Source: Palsa-513 sp036510225 (GTDB lineage Bacteria; Actinomycetota; Thermoleophilia; Solirubrobacterales; Solirubrobacteraceae). Taken from it: 32,634 nucleotides of DNA. The position numbers and the translations under genes are program-made. Below are positions 7,266-14,822 of the stretch, piece after piece. The notes under the pieces were generated by a model. The model made no database searches. It saw only the letters and a list, made by a program, of their open reading frames with translations, and was not told the DNA's origin. Location of the stretch: contig DATCEH010000078.1 of assembly GCA_036510225.1 (NCBI GenBank), positions 1 through 32,634 of the forward strand, given 5' to 3'. Within the stretch, counting starts at the first letter, position 1. Each line of letters opens with the position of its first letter.

Positions 7266-8522
7266 ATGGCCGTCGACCTCAGGTCAGCCCCGAACACCGA
7301 CCTCACCCCTGGCACCCTGCCGGCGTCGATGTCCGCCTGGGTGATCCGCGAGGAGCGTCAGGGCGAGCCGATCGACGCCTTCCAGATCGAGGAGATCGAA
7401 GTCCCCGAGCCCGGCCCGTTCGAGGTTGTCGTCCGGGTGATGGCGGCCGGCGTCAACTACAACAACGTCTGGGCGGCGCTCGGCAAGCCGATCTCGGTGT
7501 TCCGGTCGGGCGACCATCCCGAGTACGGCCACCACATCGGAGGGTCGGATGGCGCGGGCATCGTCTGGAAGGTCGGCCCCGGGGTCACCCGGTGGAAGCC
7601 GGGCGACGAGGTCGTCATGCACTGCAACCAGGCCTCCTACGAGGATCCCGAGGTCCACGGGCTCGATCCGCTGGCCGCGCCGTCTCAGCGGATCTGGGGC
7701 TACGAGACGACCTGGGGATCGTTCGCCGAATTCACGAGGGTCCAGGCCCAGCAGCTGCTCCCCAAGCCGGCCGCGCTCAGCTGGGAGGAGGCCGGGTCAT
7801 ACGGGCTGGTCTACTTCACCGCCTACCGGATGCTGATCCAGCGCTGCGCCCTGAAGACCGGCGACCGGGTCCTGATCTGGGGGGCCGCCGGCGGTCTCGG
7901 CGTCTTCGCGACCCAGCTCTGCGCGGCCGCCGGAGCCCAATGCGTGGGGGTCGTCTCCTCCGAGGAGAAGGGCCGTCTGGTGATGGAGCTCGGAGCCACC
8001 GGATACATCAACCGCAACGACTTCGCCGGCATGATGCGCAAGGGCGGCGAGAGCCCTGACGAGGAGAAGGCTCGCTTCGGCGAGATGCGACGCTTCGCCA
8101 AGGCGGTCAAGGAGATCCTCGGCGCGGCTCCGGACATCGTCTTCGAGCACGTCGGCAAGGCGACATTTCCGACCTCGGTCTTCACGGTTCGCCCGTTCGG
8201 CAAGGTCGTGATCTGCGCGGGGACGACCGGATTCGACGTCGACTTCGACGTCCGGTATCTCTGGATGCGCCAGAAGGAGATCATCGGCTCGCACTTCGCC
8301 AACGCGTACGACTGCATGAAGGCCAACGAGCTGATCGATCAGGGTAGGATTCGCCCCGTGCTCTGGCGGACATTCGGATTCGAGGGTGTCGGCGAGGCAC
8401 ACCAGCTGATGCGGGAGAACAAGCACCTCGGGAAGATCGCGATCCTCGTCGGTGCAGCCGCCGCCGGACGCGGCCGGACCGCCGATGGTCCCGGGGCGAT
8501 CCACGCGAAGGTCGGCGCCTGA
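7266..8522 (+). CDS. ccr: Crotonyl-CoA carboxylase/reductase
   Basis: This 418-residue enzyme of the MDR (zinc-independent alcohol dehydrogenase) superfamily reductively carboxylates crotonyl-CoA with NADPH and CO2 to (2S)-ethylmalonyl-CoA. It is the defining step of the ethylmalonyl-CoA pathway. Recognition rests on the long N-terminus, VNYNNVWAALGKPI (63-76) holding the conserved CO2-site asparagine, the HGLDPLAAPSQRIWGYETTW insertion, the nucleotide loop GAAGGLG (206-212) and GSHFANAYD (341-349) with conserved His343. These are features of true Ccr proteins rather than simple reductases. The ATG follows GAGAGG; the frame stays open far upstream but is there antisense to gdhA. The stop overlaps the next start (TGATG). 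Besides acetate assimilation, it could supply ethylmalonyl-CoA as a polyketide extender unit. Confidence 0.96.
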   Translation: MAVDLRSAPNTDLTPGTLPASMSAWVIREERQGEPIDAFQIEEIEVPEPGPFEVVVRVMAAGVNYNNVWAALGKPISVFRSGDHPEYGHHIGGSDGAGIVWKVGPGVTRWKPGDEVVMHCNQASYEDPEVHGLDPLAAPSQRIWGYETTWGSFAEFTRVQAQQLLPKPAALSWEEAGSYGLVYFTAYRMLIQRCALKTGDRVLIWGAAGGLGVFATQLCAAAGAQCVGVVSSEEKGRLVMELGATGYINRNDFAGMMRKGGESPDEEKARFGEMRRFAKAVKEILGAAPDIVFEHVGKATFPTSVFTVRPFGKVVICAGTTGFDVDFDVRYLWMRQKEIIGSHFANAYDCMKANELIDQGRIRPVLWRTFGFEGVGEAHQLMRENKHLGKIAILVGAAAAGRGRTADGPGAIHAKVGA

Positions 8523-8881
8523 TGGCCGGCACCGTTCACCTTCCCTGGTACGCGACCGGCTTCCGGGCCGACGAGCTCGCCGCCGAGCTCGAGCGGGTCT
8601 CGAAGATCTCGCTCCGCTATGGCGCCAGCTCCCACATCGTCTACCGGTCGCGCGACGACCGCTACAAGTTCCTCCAGGTGATCGACTTCGAGAGCAAGCT
8701 CGACTGGGAGCGCTACTGGCTCGGGCCGGAGATGATCGACTTCCGGACAAACCGCCAGAGCTGGTATCAGGTGCCGATCGTCTACGTCTGGCACGACGTC
8801 GTGGTCGCTGGGACCGGCCCAGGCCCGAGCGCTGCGCCGGCCGGCCAGACCGGCTCGCCGGTCGCTGCCAAGAGCGCCTGA
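8522..8881 (+). CDS. Unknown protein translationally coupled to ccr
   Basis: This 119-residue soluble protein starts MAGTVHLPWYATGFRADEL. It has an alpha/beta rhythm with many aromatic residues (YKFLQVIDFESKLDWERYW, VPIVYVWHDVVV) and ends in a disordered Ala/Gly/Pro tail from about residue 97. The fold pattern vaguely recalls dimeric alpha/beta-barrel (ABM-like) proteins, but I cannot assign a function. Its ATG overlaps the ccr stop (TGATG), so the two are made together, which suggests a role tied to the carboxylase/reductase or its product. It has no signal peptide or metal-binding motif. Confidence 0.8.
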   Translation: MAGTVHLPWYATGFRADELAAELERVSKISLRYGASSHIVYRSRDDRYKFLQVIDFESKLDWERYWLGPEMIDFRTNRQSWYQVPIVYVWHDVVVAGTGPGPSAAPAGQTGSPVAAKSA

Positions 8882-8944
8882 CCCGGCACGGCGCGACGGG
8901 CTGCGAAAGCCGGGGCATCCGCCTTGGGCGTGGGTGAGCTGGCC

Positions 8945-9409
8945 TCAGTCGCTCAGCGCCCGGTCGATCGCCCGGGCCACCTGGTCGCGGGAGCGGGCGC
9001 TCACCGCAGCGCCGAGCGCCGCCTGCCAACGCTCGGGCGTCACCGCCCGGCGGGGCAGCCCGAGGCCGGCGAGGACAGCGTCGGCGTCGACGAACGGCGC
9101 CGTATGCTCGGCCCGGCGGCGGGCGGCGACATGCTGGGCGCGGGCGAGCGGCGTGCGTCCCCGCTCACCGACGAGTCCGAGTAGGTCCTCGGTGATCTGC
9201 GGGACCGCCCGGCGGGCGCATCGCTCCCACGGAGCGTCGGCTGCCGAGTCGACGACGACCTGCCGCACGACGCGCCATCCTTGGTGGTGAGACTCACACC
9301 GGGCGACGAGGAAGTGCGCGAGCGCCTCGGCCACGACGACCGACTCAGGCTCGGACCCGTGAACATCGAGATGGCGCAGTGCCTCGGCGACCCGCCGACC
9401 GCTCCCCAC
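8945..9409 (-). CDS. Hypothetical protein, 154 residues
   Basis: I do not recognise this protein. It appears all-alpha, rich in Ala, Arg and Val, with segments such as VVVAEALAHFLVARCESHHQGW and LARAQHVAARRRAEHTAPFVDADAVL. Support for it being real comes from codon use on the minus strand: third positions are about 90% G or C while second positions are mixed. The start is taken as the GTG at 9409, but the frame continues upstream, so the N-terminus is uncertain. It stands alone between the convergent ccr pair and the divergent globin gene. Confidence 0.55.
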   Translation of the reverse strand: MGSGRRVAEALRHLDVHGSEPESVVVAEALAHFLVARCESHHQGWRVVRQVVVDSAADAPWERCARRAVPQITEDLLGLVGERGRTPLARAQHVAARRRAEHTAPFVDADAVLAGLGLPRRAVTPERWQAALGAAVSARSRDQVARAIDRALSD

Positions 9410-9505
9410 CGCGCGGGCGAGCTGCGCAGCGCTCCGCCCGGGTCGTGACTGTCTCAGAGCGATCGTCGGAGGGTACCGGCCCCCTCCCCCAGGCCAGGGT
9501 CGGGC

Positions 9506-9511
9506 TATCGT
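9506..9511 (+). promoter_or_regulatory. -10 box of leaderless globin promoter
   Basis: TATCGT is followed by 7 bases and then the GTG at 9519. This spacing decides between the GTG at 9510, which lies inside the box, and the one at 9519. Confidence 0.45.
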
Positions 9512-9518
9512 GAATCCG

Positions 9519-9998
9519 GTGAGTCCAGACCCGACGACGGCCCCGCCGACGATCTACGAATGGGCCGGCGGTCGTCCGGCGTTCGAGCGCTGGCTGAATG
9601 TCTTCTACGACCACGTCGAGGACGACGAGTTGCTCGGGCCGGTGTTTGGCGGCCGGGTCGGCGAGGCGCACCGTCGGCACGTGACCGCATGGTGGTGCGA
9701 GGTGATGGGCGGGCCGGCCGAGTACACCGAGCGCCACGGCGGCTACGAGCACATGCTCAGCCGGCACGTCGGCCTCGCAATCAGCGGCGAGCAGCGCCTG
9801 CGGTTCGTCACGCTGCTCAGCCGTGCGGCCGACGACGCGGGCCTCCCGGCCGATCCGGAGTTTCGCGCCGCGATCATCGGCTACGCCGAGTGGGGCTCGC
9901 GCCTGGCCGTCCACAACTCGCAACCCGGAGCCGAGTCGACTGCGCACGCGCCCGTTCCCCGGTGGGGATGGGGCCTCGCGCCACCGTACGTGCCCTGA
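9519..9998 (+). CDS. glbO: Group II truncated haemoglobin
   Basis: This 159-residue haem protein is of the 2-on-2 globin family, group II (GlbO-like), thought to bind O2 and protect against reactive oxygen and nitrogen species. Seen here are TIYEWAGGRPAFERWLNVFY (A/B helices), DDELLGPVF, and GGYEHMLSRHVGLAIS, which contains the probable proximal histidine. YAEWGSRLAVHNS carries the conserved tryptophan of the G helix. A C-terminal tail of about 25 residues (GAESTAHAPVPRWGWG) extends past the fold, as in other actinobacterial GlbO. The GTG at 9519 fits the leaderless spacing; GTG 9510 is an in-frame alternative. Confidence 0.92.
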   Translation: MSPDPTTAPPTIYEWAGGRPAFERWLNVFYDHVEDDELLGPVFGGRVGEAHRRHVTAWWCEVMGGPAEYTERHGGYEHMLSRHVGLAISGEQRLRFVTLLSRAADDAGLPADPEFRAAIIGYAEWGSRLAVHNSQPGAESTAHAPVPRWGWGLAPPYVP

Positions 9999-10045
9999 CG
10001 CTCTCGTCTCGGGCGACCTCCGGCGTATCCGGTCCACTAGGTTGC

Positions 10046-10051
10046 TAGCAT
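10046..10051 (+). promoter_or_regulatory. -10 box before the ribbon-helix-helix gene
   Basis: TAGCAT lies 6 bases before ATG 10058, again the leaderless layout. It is embedded in GCTAGCATGCGAGCATGC, which contains self-complementary GCTAGC and GCATGC words. These might form part of an operator for the encoded small DNA-binding protein. Confidence 0.4.
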
Positions 10052-10057
10052 GCGAGC

Positions 10058-10231
10058 ATGCCAAACCACCGGGGATTGGGCGACGGGAAACAGCAGTTCA
10101 ACGTCTACCTCCCGCCGGCCCTGATCCGCCGGACCAAACACGTGGCGGTGGACCAGGCGGTCTCGCTCTCGCGCCTCGTCGAGACCGCCCTCGTCGCGTA
10201 TCTCGATCGCCTGGAGGACTCCGCACGATGA
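10058..10231 (+). CDS. Small ribbon-helix-helix (CopG-like) protein
   Basis: This 57-residue protein, MPNHRGLGDG followed by KQQFNVYLPPALIRRTKHVA and VSLSRLVETALVAYLDRLED, matches the short beta-strand then two-helix layout of ribbon-helix-helix DNA-binding proteins. The FNVYLPPAL strand would contact DNA. It is too short for most gene finders. Its stop overlaps the start of the following VOC gene as ATGA, and a TAGCAT box lies 6 bases before its ATG. It could be an autoregulator of the pair or an antitoxin-like protein, but the partner is a VOC protein rather than a recognisable toxin. Confidence 0.75.
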   Translation: MPNHRGLGDGKQQFNVYLPPALIRRTKHVAVDQAVSLSRLVETALVAYLDRLEDSAR

Positions 10232-10590
10232 GAGTCAGACCGATCCACTTCGTCCCGGACGTCGCCGCCGCGGTCAGCTTCTACGAGGCCGTCGGGCTGA
10301 GAACCCAGGCCTACTCACGATCCGGGCATTGGGTCGAGCTTGACGCGTCGGGCGGCGGCCTGGGTCTCCACGACGCGGCGATCGCAGCCGACGGCGCCGG
10401 CCGGACGGGACTGGCGCTGAACCTGATCACCGACGAGCCACTCGAGAAGGTCGAGGACCGCCTCCGGCTGGCCGGCTTCCCACCTGACGGGAGGATCGTC
10501 GATCAGGAGTGGGGACGGTCGCTGTTCGTCCGGGCGCCCGACGGGACGATCGTGCAGATCGACGAGCCGGACGCCGAGCTGTACACGTGA
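10228..10590 (+). CDS. VOC (glyoxalase/bleomycin-resistance) superfamily protein
   Basis: This 120-residue protein has two beta-alpha-beta-beta-beta modules: PIHFVPDVAAAVSFYEAVGL at the N-terminus, and a second module ending GRSLFVRAPDGTIVQIDEPD. Such proteins are usually metal-dependent lyases, dioxygenases or drug binders. The exact substrate cannot be told; candidate metal ligands include His7 and the C-terminal acidic residue. The ATG overlaps the stop of the ribbon-helix-helix gene. Another VOC gene follows 40 bases downstream with its own AGGAG site, so the three probably form one operon. Confidence 0.85.
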   Translation: MRVRPIHFVPDVAAAVSFYEAVGLRTQAYSRSGHWVELDASGGGLGLHDAAIAADGAGRTGLALNLITDEPLEKVEDRLRLAGFPPDGRIVDQEWGRSLFVRAPDGTIVQIDEPDAELYT

Positions 10591-10630
10591 GGCATACGGC
10601 CTCCCACCCCACCCTGAGGAGACGACCATC

Positions 10631-11092
10631 ATGCCAAGCGTGAGCGTCCGGTACATCGTCGACGACGTCGACGCGGCGATCGATTTCTACTGTGGTCACC
10701 TGGGATTCGACGAGGTGATGCACCCGGCGCCGAGCTTCGCGATGCTCGCCCGCGGCGAGCTCCGCCTCGTGCTCAGCGCGCCGAGCGGTGCCGGCGGCGG
10801 CGGCCAGGCGATGCCCGACGGCTCGGTGCCCAAGCCCGGCGGATGGAATCGCTTCTCACTGGAGGTCACCGATCTCGCGGCGACGGTCGACAGGCTGCGG
10901 TCTGCCGGAGTCCACTTCCGCAACGAGATCGTCGTCGGCGTCGGCGGACGGCAGATCCTGCTCGATGACCCGTCGGGCAATCCGGTCGAGCTCTTCGAGC
11001 CGACGCTGGCCGCGGCGAAACTCTCGCCCGGCGACCGAGCGGCACCCGGCGACCGAGCGGCGTTCGACGACCGAGCGGCGCCCGGCGACTGA
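10631..11092 (+). CDS. VOC superfamily protein with repeated acidic/basic tail
   Basis: This 153-residue protein starts MPSVSVRYIVDDVDAAIDFY, preceded by GAGGAGA. It continues with the second module FSLEVTDLAATVDRLRSAGV and ends its fold at LLDDPSGNPVELFEPT. Length to that point (about 128 residues) is normal for a VOC protein. After it comes an unusual tail of PGDRAA repeats encoded by an 18-base tandem repeat, and the stop codon arises inside the fourth repeat by a CGA to TGA change. The substrate is unknown. It is probably co-transcribed with the preceding VOC gene. Confidence 0.85.
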   Translation: MPSVSVRYIVDDVDAAIDFYCGHLGFDEVMHPAPSFAMLARGELRLVLSAPSGAGGGGQAMPDGSVPKPGGWNRFSLEVTDLAATVDRLRSAGVHFRNEIVVGVGGRQILLDDPSGNPVELFEPTLAAAKLSPGDRAAPGDRAAFDDRAAPGD

Positions 11093-11098
11093 GCGGGC
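11027..11098 (+). repeat. 18-bp tandem repeat at the end of a VOC gene
   Basis: Four 18-base units lie at 11027, 11045, 11063 and 11081, with consensus CCCGGCGACCGAGCGGCG. The third begins TTCGACGAC, and the fourth has CTGA instead of CCGA, which creates the stop codon. In frame the units encode PGDRAA. Confidence 0.85.
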
Positions 11099-11124
11099 GG
11101 CCGAAGACGCGCCGAGCGACGGGG

Positions 11125-11508
11125 TCAGCCGTCGATGTAGGCCTGGGCGAGGCGCTTTGGCGCGCGGGAGAGCCACGCCTCGATGATCAGCTCCTCCAGC
11201 TCGTCGACGGGGATCCGCTCGAGCCGGACGAGGACGGCCGGGTAGCCGTCGAAATGCGGCGTGGTGAAGTAGACGTCGGGATCGTCGGCGAGCAGCGCCT
11301 CCTTGGCGAGGAGATGCTCGACCCGGACGCCGAGGATCGGCCCTGCCGGGGCGCCGTCACCGAGCGCCCGGAGGTCGGCTGCCCGGAGTGGACGCTCCCA
11401 TACGAAGCCCTTGTCCTTGACTCGCCAGAAGGCATGCTCGCGCGAGGTCCGCTCGGTGGTCTCCGGCAGGCCCAATGCGATCCGGCGGACGTCGGCCCAG
11501 TCGGCCAT
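11125..11508 (-). CDS. MmcQ/YjbR family protein
   Basis: This 127-residue protein of the YjbR/MmcQ fold resembles a double-wing DNA-binding protein, though members are functionally uncharacterised. The family pattern is clear: WADVRRIALGLPETTERTS at the start, HAFWRVKDKGFVWERPL, then DPDVYFTTPHFDGYPAVLVRL and the C-terminal helix ELIIEAWLSRAPKRLA. The ATG at 11508 has TAGTCT 7 bases upstream (11521-11516 on this strand), fitting leaderless transcription. It converges on the VOC genes. Confidence 0.88.
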   Translation of the reverse strand: MADWADVRRIALGLPETTERTSREHAFWRVKDKGFVWERPLRAADLRALGDGAPAGPILGVRVEHLLAKEALLADDPDVYFTTPHFDGYPAVLVRLERIPVDELEELIIEAWLSRAPKRLAQAYIDG

Positions 11509-11604
11509 CCGCTCAAGACTAGCTCGCTCAGCCCACGACGCGCACGCTCTGCCGGCGCCCCGGCGATGACCTGGAGGCTTGGCCCGAGGCGGGCGGCTCG
11601 TCAG

Positions 11605-11892
11605 CTAGCCCCGCTCCAGGGGGGCCATCGTCAGGCCGGCGTCCCGCAGGCACTCCCAGTAGTGCTCGGCGGGTTCCTGGTGGCCGACCCAGACGATTGC
11701 CAGCCCCTTGTTGTGGATCGCGTCGGCCATCGCGTAGCCGCCGTCCAGCGTCACGCCGGGAATCACCCGGGCGAGGGTCGCGGCGACGTGGTCGAAGGTG
11801 TTGTGGCTGTCGTTGCGGACGATCACCTTCCACGAGCCGCCCATGCCCGTCCCGGGGCCATCGGTGCGGGGGAGCTCGATCGTCGCCGGCAT
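11605..11892 (-). CDS. clpS: ATP-dependent Clp protease adaptor ClpS
   Basis: This 95-residue adaptor delivers N-degron proteins to the ClpA/ClpC-ClpP protease. The core reads SWKVIVRNDSHNTFDHVAAT, with the N-degron pocket (NDxxNTFDHV), then AMADAIHNKGLAIVWVGHQE, holding the conserved histidine, and EHYWECLRDAGLTMAPLE. Length is normal, with a short disordered N-terminus. The ATG at 11892 is preceded by GGAGGT and lies 11 bases after the stop of the MBL hydrolase gene, so the two are likely one transcript. Neither clpA/clpC nor clpP is nearby. Confidence 0.93.
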   Translation of the reverse strand: MPATIELPRTDGPGTGMGGSWKVIVRNDSHNTFDHVAATLARVIPGVTLDGGYAMADAIHNKGLAIVWVGHQEPAEHYWECLRDAGLTMAPLERG

Positions 11893-11903
11893 GACCTCCG
11901 AGC

Positions 11904-12770
11904 TTAGCTCGCCGGGCTGGGTGATTCGAGCTCGTCGCGCTTTGACCAGTACCGGGCAAGACCATGCCAGCTCTGCTCGGGCGGGAGCGCCCCGTTGTAC
12001 CGGGTGGCCGTCACCGGATCGGTCGCCGCGGCGATCTCGGCGGCCATCAGCTCGACGAAGGCGGCCTCGCCGAGCTCTCGGGCCCGGTCCCCCCACCGGC
12101 CGAGGGCCTGCCTGATCGCCGCGAGATGCGCCTGCGGGTCGGCGACCCCGCCGAAATGGGTCAGGGCAAGGCTCTCGGGCTGCCACGCCTCGATCGTGTC
12201 CAACGACGATCGCCATGCGTCGAGATCGATGTCCGGAGGCGGGGTCGGGGGGAGGACGAAGCGTGAGGGGGGGATCATCACGCCGCAGACGTCGCCGACG
12301 AACGCCCGGCCGGTCTGCCGATCGAGATAGGAGACGTGGTGCGAGGCGTGGCCGGGGGTGTAGGCGACGGTCAGCCGGCCGAGCGTCTCGCCCCCGGTGA
12401 GGATCCGGAGGTTGTCGGCCGGGACGGGGACGATCTCACCCCAGAGGGGATCCATCCGGTCGCCGTAGAGCCGGGTCGCGCTCGCGACAAGCCGGCTGGG
12501 ATCGACGAGGTGCCGGGCGCCTCGCTCGTGCACCCAGACCTCGACCTCGGGCCAGCGCCGGACGATCGCGCCGGCGGCTCCCGCGTGATCGAGATGGATG
12601 TGGGTCAGGGCGAGGGCCCGCGGCCGGACCGGACCGAGGCCCTCGACGAGGGCGGCGAGTGACGAGGTCGGACCCGGGTCGACGACGACGTCGCCGACCA
12701 GCCAGGAGCAGATCACACGGTCGCGGCCGAGGTGGTGCACATCGATCGGGCGGACGTCGTCGCTGGACAC
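11904..12770 (-). CDS. MBL-fold metallo-hydrolase
   Basis: This 288-residue metallo-beta-lactamase-fold hydrolase has the zinc-binding signature THIHLDHAG, followed by TPGHASHHVSY, FVGDVCG and LTHFGG, the remaining metal-ligand loops in the expected order. Its length and C-terminal helical extension resemble broad-specificity thioesterase- or glyoxalase II-like members. The substrate is not clear. The GTG at 12770 (VSSDDVRPIDVHHLG) follows GGAGG. The frame remains open for another 2 kb upstream, but that part is antisense to ecm. The gene is divergent from ecm across about 50 bases and upstream of clpS; a hydrolase of acyl-CoA or acylglutathione type would fit the neighbourhood. Confidence 0.88.
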   Translation of the reverse strand: MSSDDVRPIDVHHLGRDRVICSWLVGDVVVDPGPTSSLAALVEGLGPVRPRALALTHIHLDHAGAAGAIVRRWPEVEVWVHERGARHLVDPSRLVASATRLYGDRMDPLWGEIVPVPADNLRILTGGETLGRLTVAYTPGHASHHVSYLDRQTGRAFVGDVCGVMIPPSRFVLPPTPPPDIDLDAWRSSLDTIEAWQPESLALTHFGGVADPQAHLAAIRQALGRWGDRARELGEAAFVELMAAEIAAATDPVTATRYNGALPPEQSWHGLARYWSKRDELESPSPAS

Positions 12771-12808
12771 AGGCGGGAACCTCCGAATGCCGGTGGGGCC
12801 GGGAACCC

Positions 12809-12814
12809 TACAAT
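12809..12814 (+). promoter_or_regulatory. -10 box of leaderless ecm promoter
   Basis: TACAAT is followed by 7 bases and then the GTG at 12822, with no ribosome-binding site. It lies in the 51-base gap to the divergent MBL gene. Confidence 0.55.
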
Positions 12815-12821
12815 CGCAGGC

Positions 12822-14822
12822 GTGAGTGGTGACCCGCACCGCCTCGACCGTCCGGACCGACCCTGGCTGATCCGGACGTACTCTGGCCACTCGACGGCCC
12901 GAGCGTCGAACGAGCTGTACCGCAAGAACCTGGCCCAGGGCCAGACCGGCCTGTCGATCGCCTTCGACCTGCCGACGCAGACCGGATACGACTGCGATCA
13001 CGTGCTCGCGCGCGGCGAGGTCGGCAAGGTCGGCGTGTCGATCTCCCACCGCGGCGACATGGCCGAGCTGCTCGAGGGGATCCCGCTCGACGAGATGAAC
13101 ACGTCGATGACGATCAACGCGACGGCTCCGTGGCTGCTGGCCCTGTACATCGTCGCCGCCGAGGAGCAGGGGGTCGCGCCGGCAGACCTGCGGGGGACGA
13201 CGCAGAACGACATCATCAAGGAGTTCCTCGCCCGCGGGACGTACGCCTTTCCGCCGGCACCGTCGATGCGGCTGATCGCCGACACGATCGCCTACACGGT
13301 CGAGCACGTGCCTCAGTGGAACCCGATCAACATCTGCTCGTATCACCTCCAGGAGGCCGGGGCGACCCCGATCCAGGAGATCGCCTTCGCGATGAGCAAC
13401 GCGATCGCCGTGCTCGACGCCGTCCGCGAACGGCTCGACGGCAGCCCGGAGAAGATGGCCGCGGTCTTCGGCCGGATCTCGTTCTTCGTCAACGCGGGCG
13501 TTCGCTTCATCGAGGAGCACGCCAAGCTCCGGGCGATGGCCCGAGTCTGGGAGGAGCTCGGCCGCGACCGGTACGGGGTGAGCGATCCCAAGCTCCTGCG
13601 GTTTCGCTACGGGGTGCAGGTCAACTCGCTCGGCCTGACCGAGCCCCAGCCGGAGAACAACGTCCAGCGGATCGTGCTCGAGGCGCTGGCCGTCACGCTC
13701 GGCCGTGACGCGCGGGCCCGGGCGATCCAGCTGCCGGCCTGGAACGAGGCGCTCGGCCTGCCGCGGCCGTGGGACCAGCAGTGGTCGCTGCGCATCCAGC
13801 AGGTGCTCGCCTTCGAGACCGACCTGCTCGAGTACCCGGACATCTTCGAGGGGTCGATCGTGATGGGCGGTCTCGTCGACGAGCTGGCCGACGGGGCCCG
13901 CGCCGAGCTCGGGGTGATCGCCGGGCACGGCGGGGCGGTCGCGGCCGTCGGCTACATGAAGGCAGCCCTGGTCGATTCTCACCGGGAGCGGATCCGGCGG
14001 ATCGAAGCCGGCGAGCAGACGGTGGTCGGAGTGAATCGGTTCACCGGAACCGAGCCGTCTCCGCTGACGGCCGGCCTCGACGGAGGCATCCTCGTCGTCG
14101 ATCCTGCGCTCGAGGCCGAGCAGGTCACGGCGCTCGGGAAGTGGCGCAGCGAACGTGACGGGGACGCCGTCCAGGCGGCTCTCGCCGCGCTCGGGCGTGC
14201 CGGGGCCGGCGAGGAGAACATCATGGTCGCGTCGCTTGCGGCGGCCCGGGCCGGCGTGACGACCGGCGAGTGGGCCCAGGCGCTGCGCGACACGTTCGGC
14301 GACTACCGGGCGCCGACCGGTGTCGGCGAGGCTGCCCAGGCGGTACCGACCGCCGACCTCGAGGAGCTTCGCGGCGAGGTCGACCGACTCTCCGAGGTCC
14401 TCGGCCGGCGGTTGAAGATGCTGGTCGGCAAGCCCGGCCTCGACGGGCACTCCAACGGCGCGGAGCAGATCGCGGTCCACGCGCGGGACGCCGGCTTCGA
14501 GGTCGTCTACGAGGGAATCCGCCTGACCCCCGATCAGATCGCGAACTCGGCCCTCCAGGAGGGTGTCCACGTCGTCGGCCTCTCGATCCTCTCCGGTTCC
14601 CACAGGGATCTGATTCCCGAGGTCATCCAAGCGCTCCGCGACCGTGGTGTCGATGTGCCGGTCGTCGTCGGCGGGATCATCCCCGACCGCGATGTCGGCC
14701 CCCTTCGCAAGGCCGGGGTGGCGGCCGTCTTCACGCCGAAGGACTTCCGCTTCTCGGAGATCATGCGGGAGATCGTCGCGGTCGTGGCCGAGCGCCACCG
14801 GGCGCAGGCCTTCGTCGGGTGA
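12822..14822 (+). CDS. ecm: Ethylmalonyl-CoA mutase (MeaA-type B12 mutase)
   Basis: This 666-residue adenosylcobalamin-dependent acyl-CoA mutase is predicted to convert ethylmalonyl-CoA to methylsuccinyl-CoA. The catalytic barrel begins RPWLIRTYSGHSTARASNEL and contains GQTGLSIAFDLPTQTGYDCD, GKVGVSISHRGDM and EMNTSMTINATAPWLL, and later PWNP-like VPQWNPINICSYHLQEAG. These match MeaA/Ecm more closely than methylmalonyl-CoA mutase as I remember them. The B12 domain carries DGHSNG (541-546, cobalt ligand His543), SILSGSH and VVGGIIP. Barrel and B12 domain are in one chain, as in MeaA. The GTG 7 bases after TACAAT gives the expected N-terminus. It overlaps meaB (GTGA). A methylmalonyl-CoA mutase role is the main alternative. 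Confidence 0.92.
   Translation: MSGDPHRLDRPDRPWLIRTYSGHSTARASNELYRKNLAQGQTGLSIAFDLPTQTGYDCDHVLARGEVGKVGVSISHRGDMAELLEGIPLDEMNTSMTINATAPWLLALYIVAAEEQGVAPADLRGTTQNDIIKEFLARGTYAFPPAPSMRLIADTIAYTVEHVPQWNPINICSYHLQEAGATPIQEIAFAMSNAIAVLDAVRERLDGSPEKMAAVFGRISFFVNAGVRFIEEHAKLRAMARVWEELGRDRYGVSDPKLLRFRYGVQVNSLGLTEPQPENNVQRIVLEALAVTLGRDARARAIQLPAWNEALGLPRPWDQQWSLRIQQVLAFETDLLEYPDIFEGSIVMGGLVDELADGARAELGVIAGHGGAVAAVGYMKAALVDSHRERIRRIEAGEQTVVGVNRFTGTEPSPLTAGLDGGILVVDPALEAEQVTALGKWRSERDGDAVQAALAALGRAGAGEENIMVASLAAARAGVTTGEWAQALRDTFGDYRAPTGVGEAAQAVPTADLEELRGEVDRLSEVLGRRLKMLVGKPGLDGHSNGAEQIAVHARDAGFEVVYEGIRLTPDQIANSALQEGVHVVGLSILSGSHRDLIPEVIQALRDRGVDVPVVVGGIIPDRDVGPLRKAGVAAVFTPKDFRFSEIMREIVAVVAERHRAQAFVG

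Noticed and set aside
11904..14798. A 964-residue open frame on the minus strand
   Set aside because: Only the last 288 residues (from GTG 12770) match a protein family. The rest is antisense to ecm and reflects the lack of stop codons in very GC-rich DNA.
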